Below are positions 63,263-64,000 of a stretch of DNA of 64,000 nt, piece by piece. Positions within the stretch are counted from its first letter, which is position 1; every line of letters starts with the position of its first letter. Origin of the DNA: Flaccisagitta enflata (Eukaryota; Chaetognatha; Sagittoidea; Aphragmophora); contig OZ231126.1 of the NCBI GenBank assembly GCA_965153355.1, forward strand, positions 51,646,001 through 51,710,000. The letters run 5' to 3'. Position numbers and translations under genes: made by a program. The notes under the pieces are model-generated. The model did no database searches, was not told where the DNA came from, and saw nothing but the letters and a program-made list of their open reading frames with translations.

Positions 63263-63544
63263 AGCGTCTGCGTTCATGCCCTTTTGTTCTAGCCATGTCT
63301 TGGAATTCTTAATTCAAAACGTTAAAAATGATATTCCATTCATGTTTTATTCTTCTGCTTTTGACAATTTTCTTTTTTTTAAGTTGCAGACTCTTAAAGA
63401 AGCTTTGTCCATTCATTCATTCGTTCGTTGTGTGTGTGTAAACGTGTATACATGTGTGCGATGTGCCTTGTGCGTGTGTGTATGTCTAGGGTAGGGAGGT
63501 CGTTGGCCATGACAATTTTGCAACCCCTGGTTACTTGCTTTTTT

Positions 63545-63745
63545 ATGTCGCGGACTAGCGACTCTATAAAAGGCTTTGTCCATCCGTCCGTCGGTTGGTT
63601 GGTTGGTCGGTTGGTTGGTTGGTCGGTTGGTTGGTCGGTCGGTCGGTAGGTCCGTCAGGCTCAAGTCAAAAAGTGGGAAAACACGCATTTCTGCCCCTGC
63701 CCACCCGTCCGCGACTGGTATTGGTTGTGTATCCGGCCTTGTTCA
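63545..63745 (-). mobile_element. FB1 repeat, full length
   Basis: On the minus strand: AACAAGGCCGGATACACAAC, CCAGTCGCGGACGGGTGGGC, TTTCCCACTTTTTGACTTGA, an expanded (GACC/AACC)n, GACAAAGCC, TTTTATAGAG, AGTCGCTAGTCCGCGACAT and AAAAA. Confidence 0.85.
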
Positions 63746-63768
63746 TTCATTTTTTTCCTTCTTTCTAT

Positions 63769-64000
<232 letters not shown>

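Overview
The window is eukaryotic and almost certainly from a metazoan with a very repeat-rich genome. The evidence is a BEL/Pao-type LTR retrotransposon, a LINE reverse-transcriptase fragment, many TA-flanked MITEs, an interstitial TTAGGG-like tract, and an extreme load of long purine-rich and other microsatellites. TTAGGG argues mildly against an arthropod, whose telomeres are usually TTAGG. I could not name the species. I recognise no host protein-coding gene, tRNA or rRNA. Most long open frames are translations of simple repeats.

Layout. 1-8.4 kb: a 974-bp MITE, a foldback-type repeat with internal arrays, microsatellites, a perfect 37-bp-arm hairpin and several copies of a short repeat family (called FB1 here). 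8.4-11 kb: a broken LINE RT domain split by an inserted segment that carries a long (GA)n. 11-25 kb: more FB1 and FB2 (second foldback family) copies, a 609-bp MITE, a 53-bp satellite of about 24 units, a degenerate telomeric tract and a long (CA)n. 25-47.6 kb: dense microsatellites (GA, CA, GAAA, GAAT, TTG, TTC, ATCT) mixed with FB1/FB2 copies and small MITEs. 47.6-61.5 kb: a nested structure in which an FB1 copy is split by a Tc1/mariner-like palindromic MITE, itself split by a 13,170-bp BEL/Pao element. 61.5-64 kb: microsatellites and a last FB1 copy.

The retrotransposon is the only coherent coding unit. It has near-identical LTRs (914 and 862 bp), a 5-bp target duplication, a long glutamine-rich Gag region, a Pol with a BEL-type protease-like domain, RT, RNase H and integrase, and about 3.5 kb of extra sequence after integrase that holds a broken unknown reading frame and splice-like signals. 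LTR identity says the insertion is recent, yet Gag, Pol and the 3' frame are broken many times.

The least expected signal is architectural. FB1, FB1b, FB1c and FB2 differ in sequence but share one plan: a 5' leader, then an arm whose complement forms the 3' end, then a short A-run. Individual copies show compensatory changes between the two arms.
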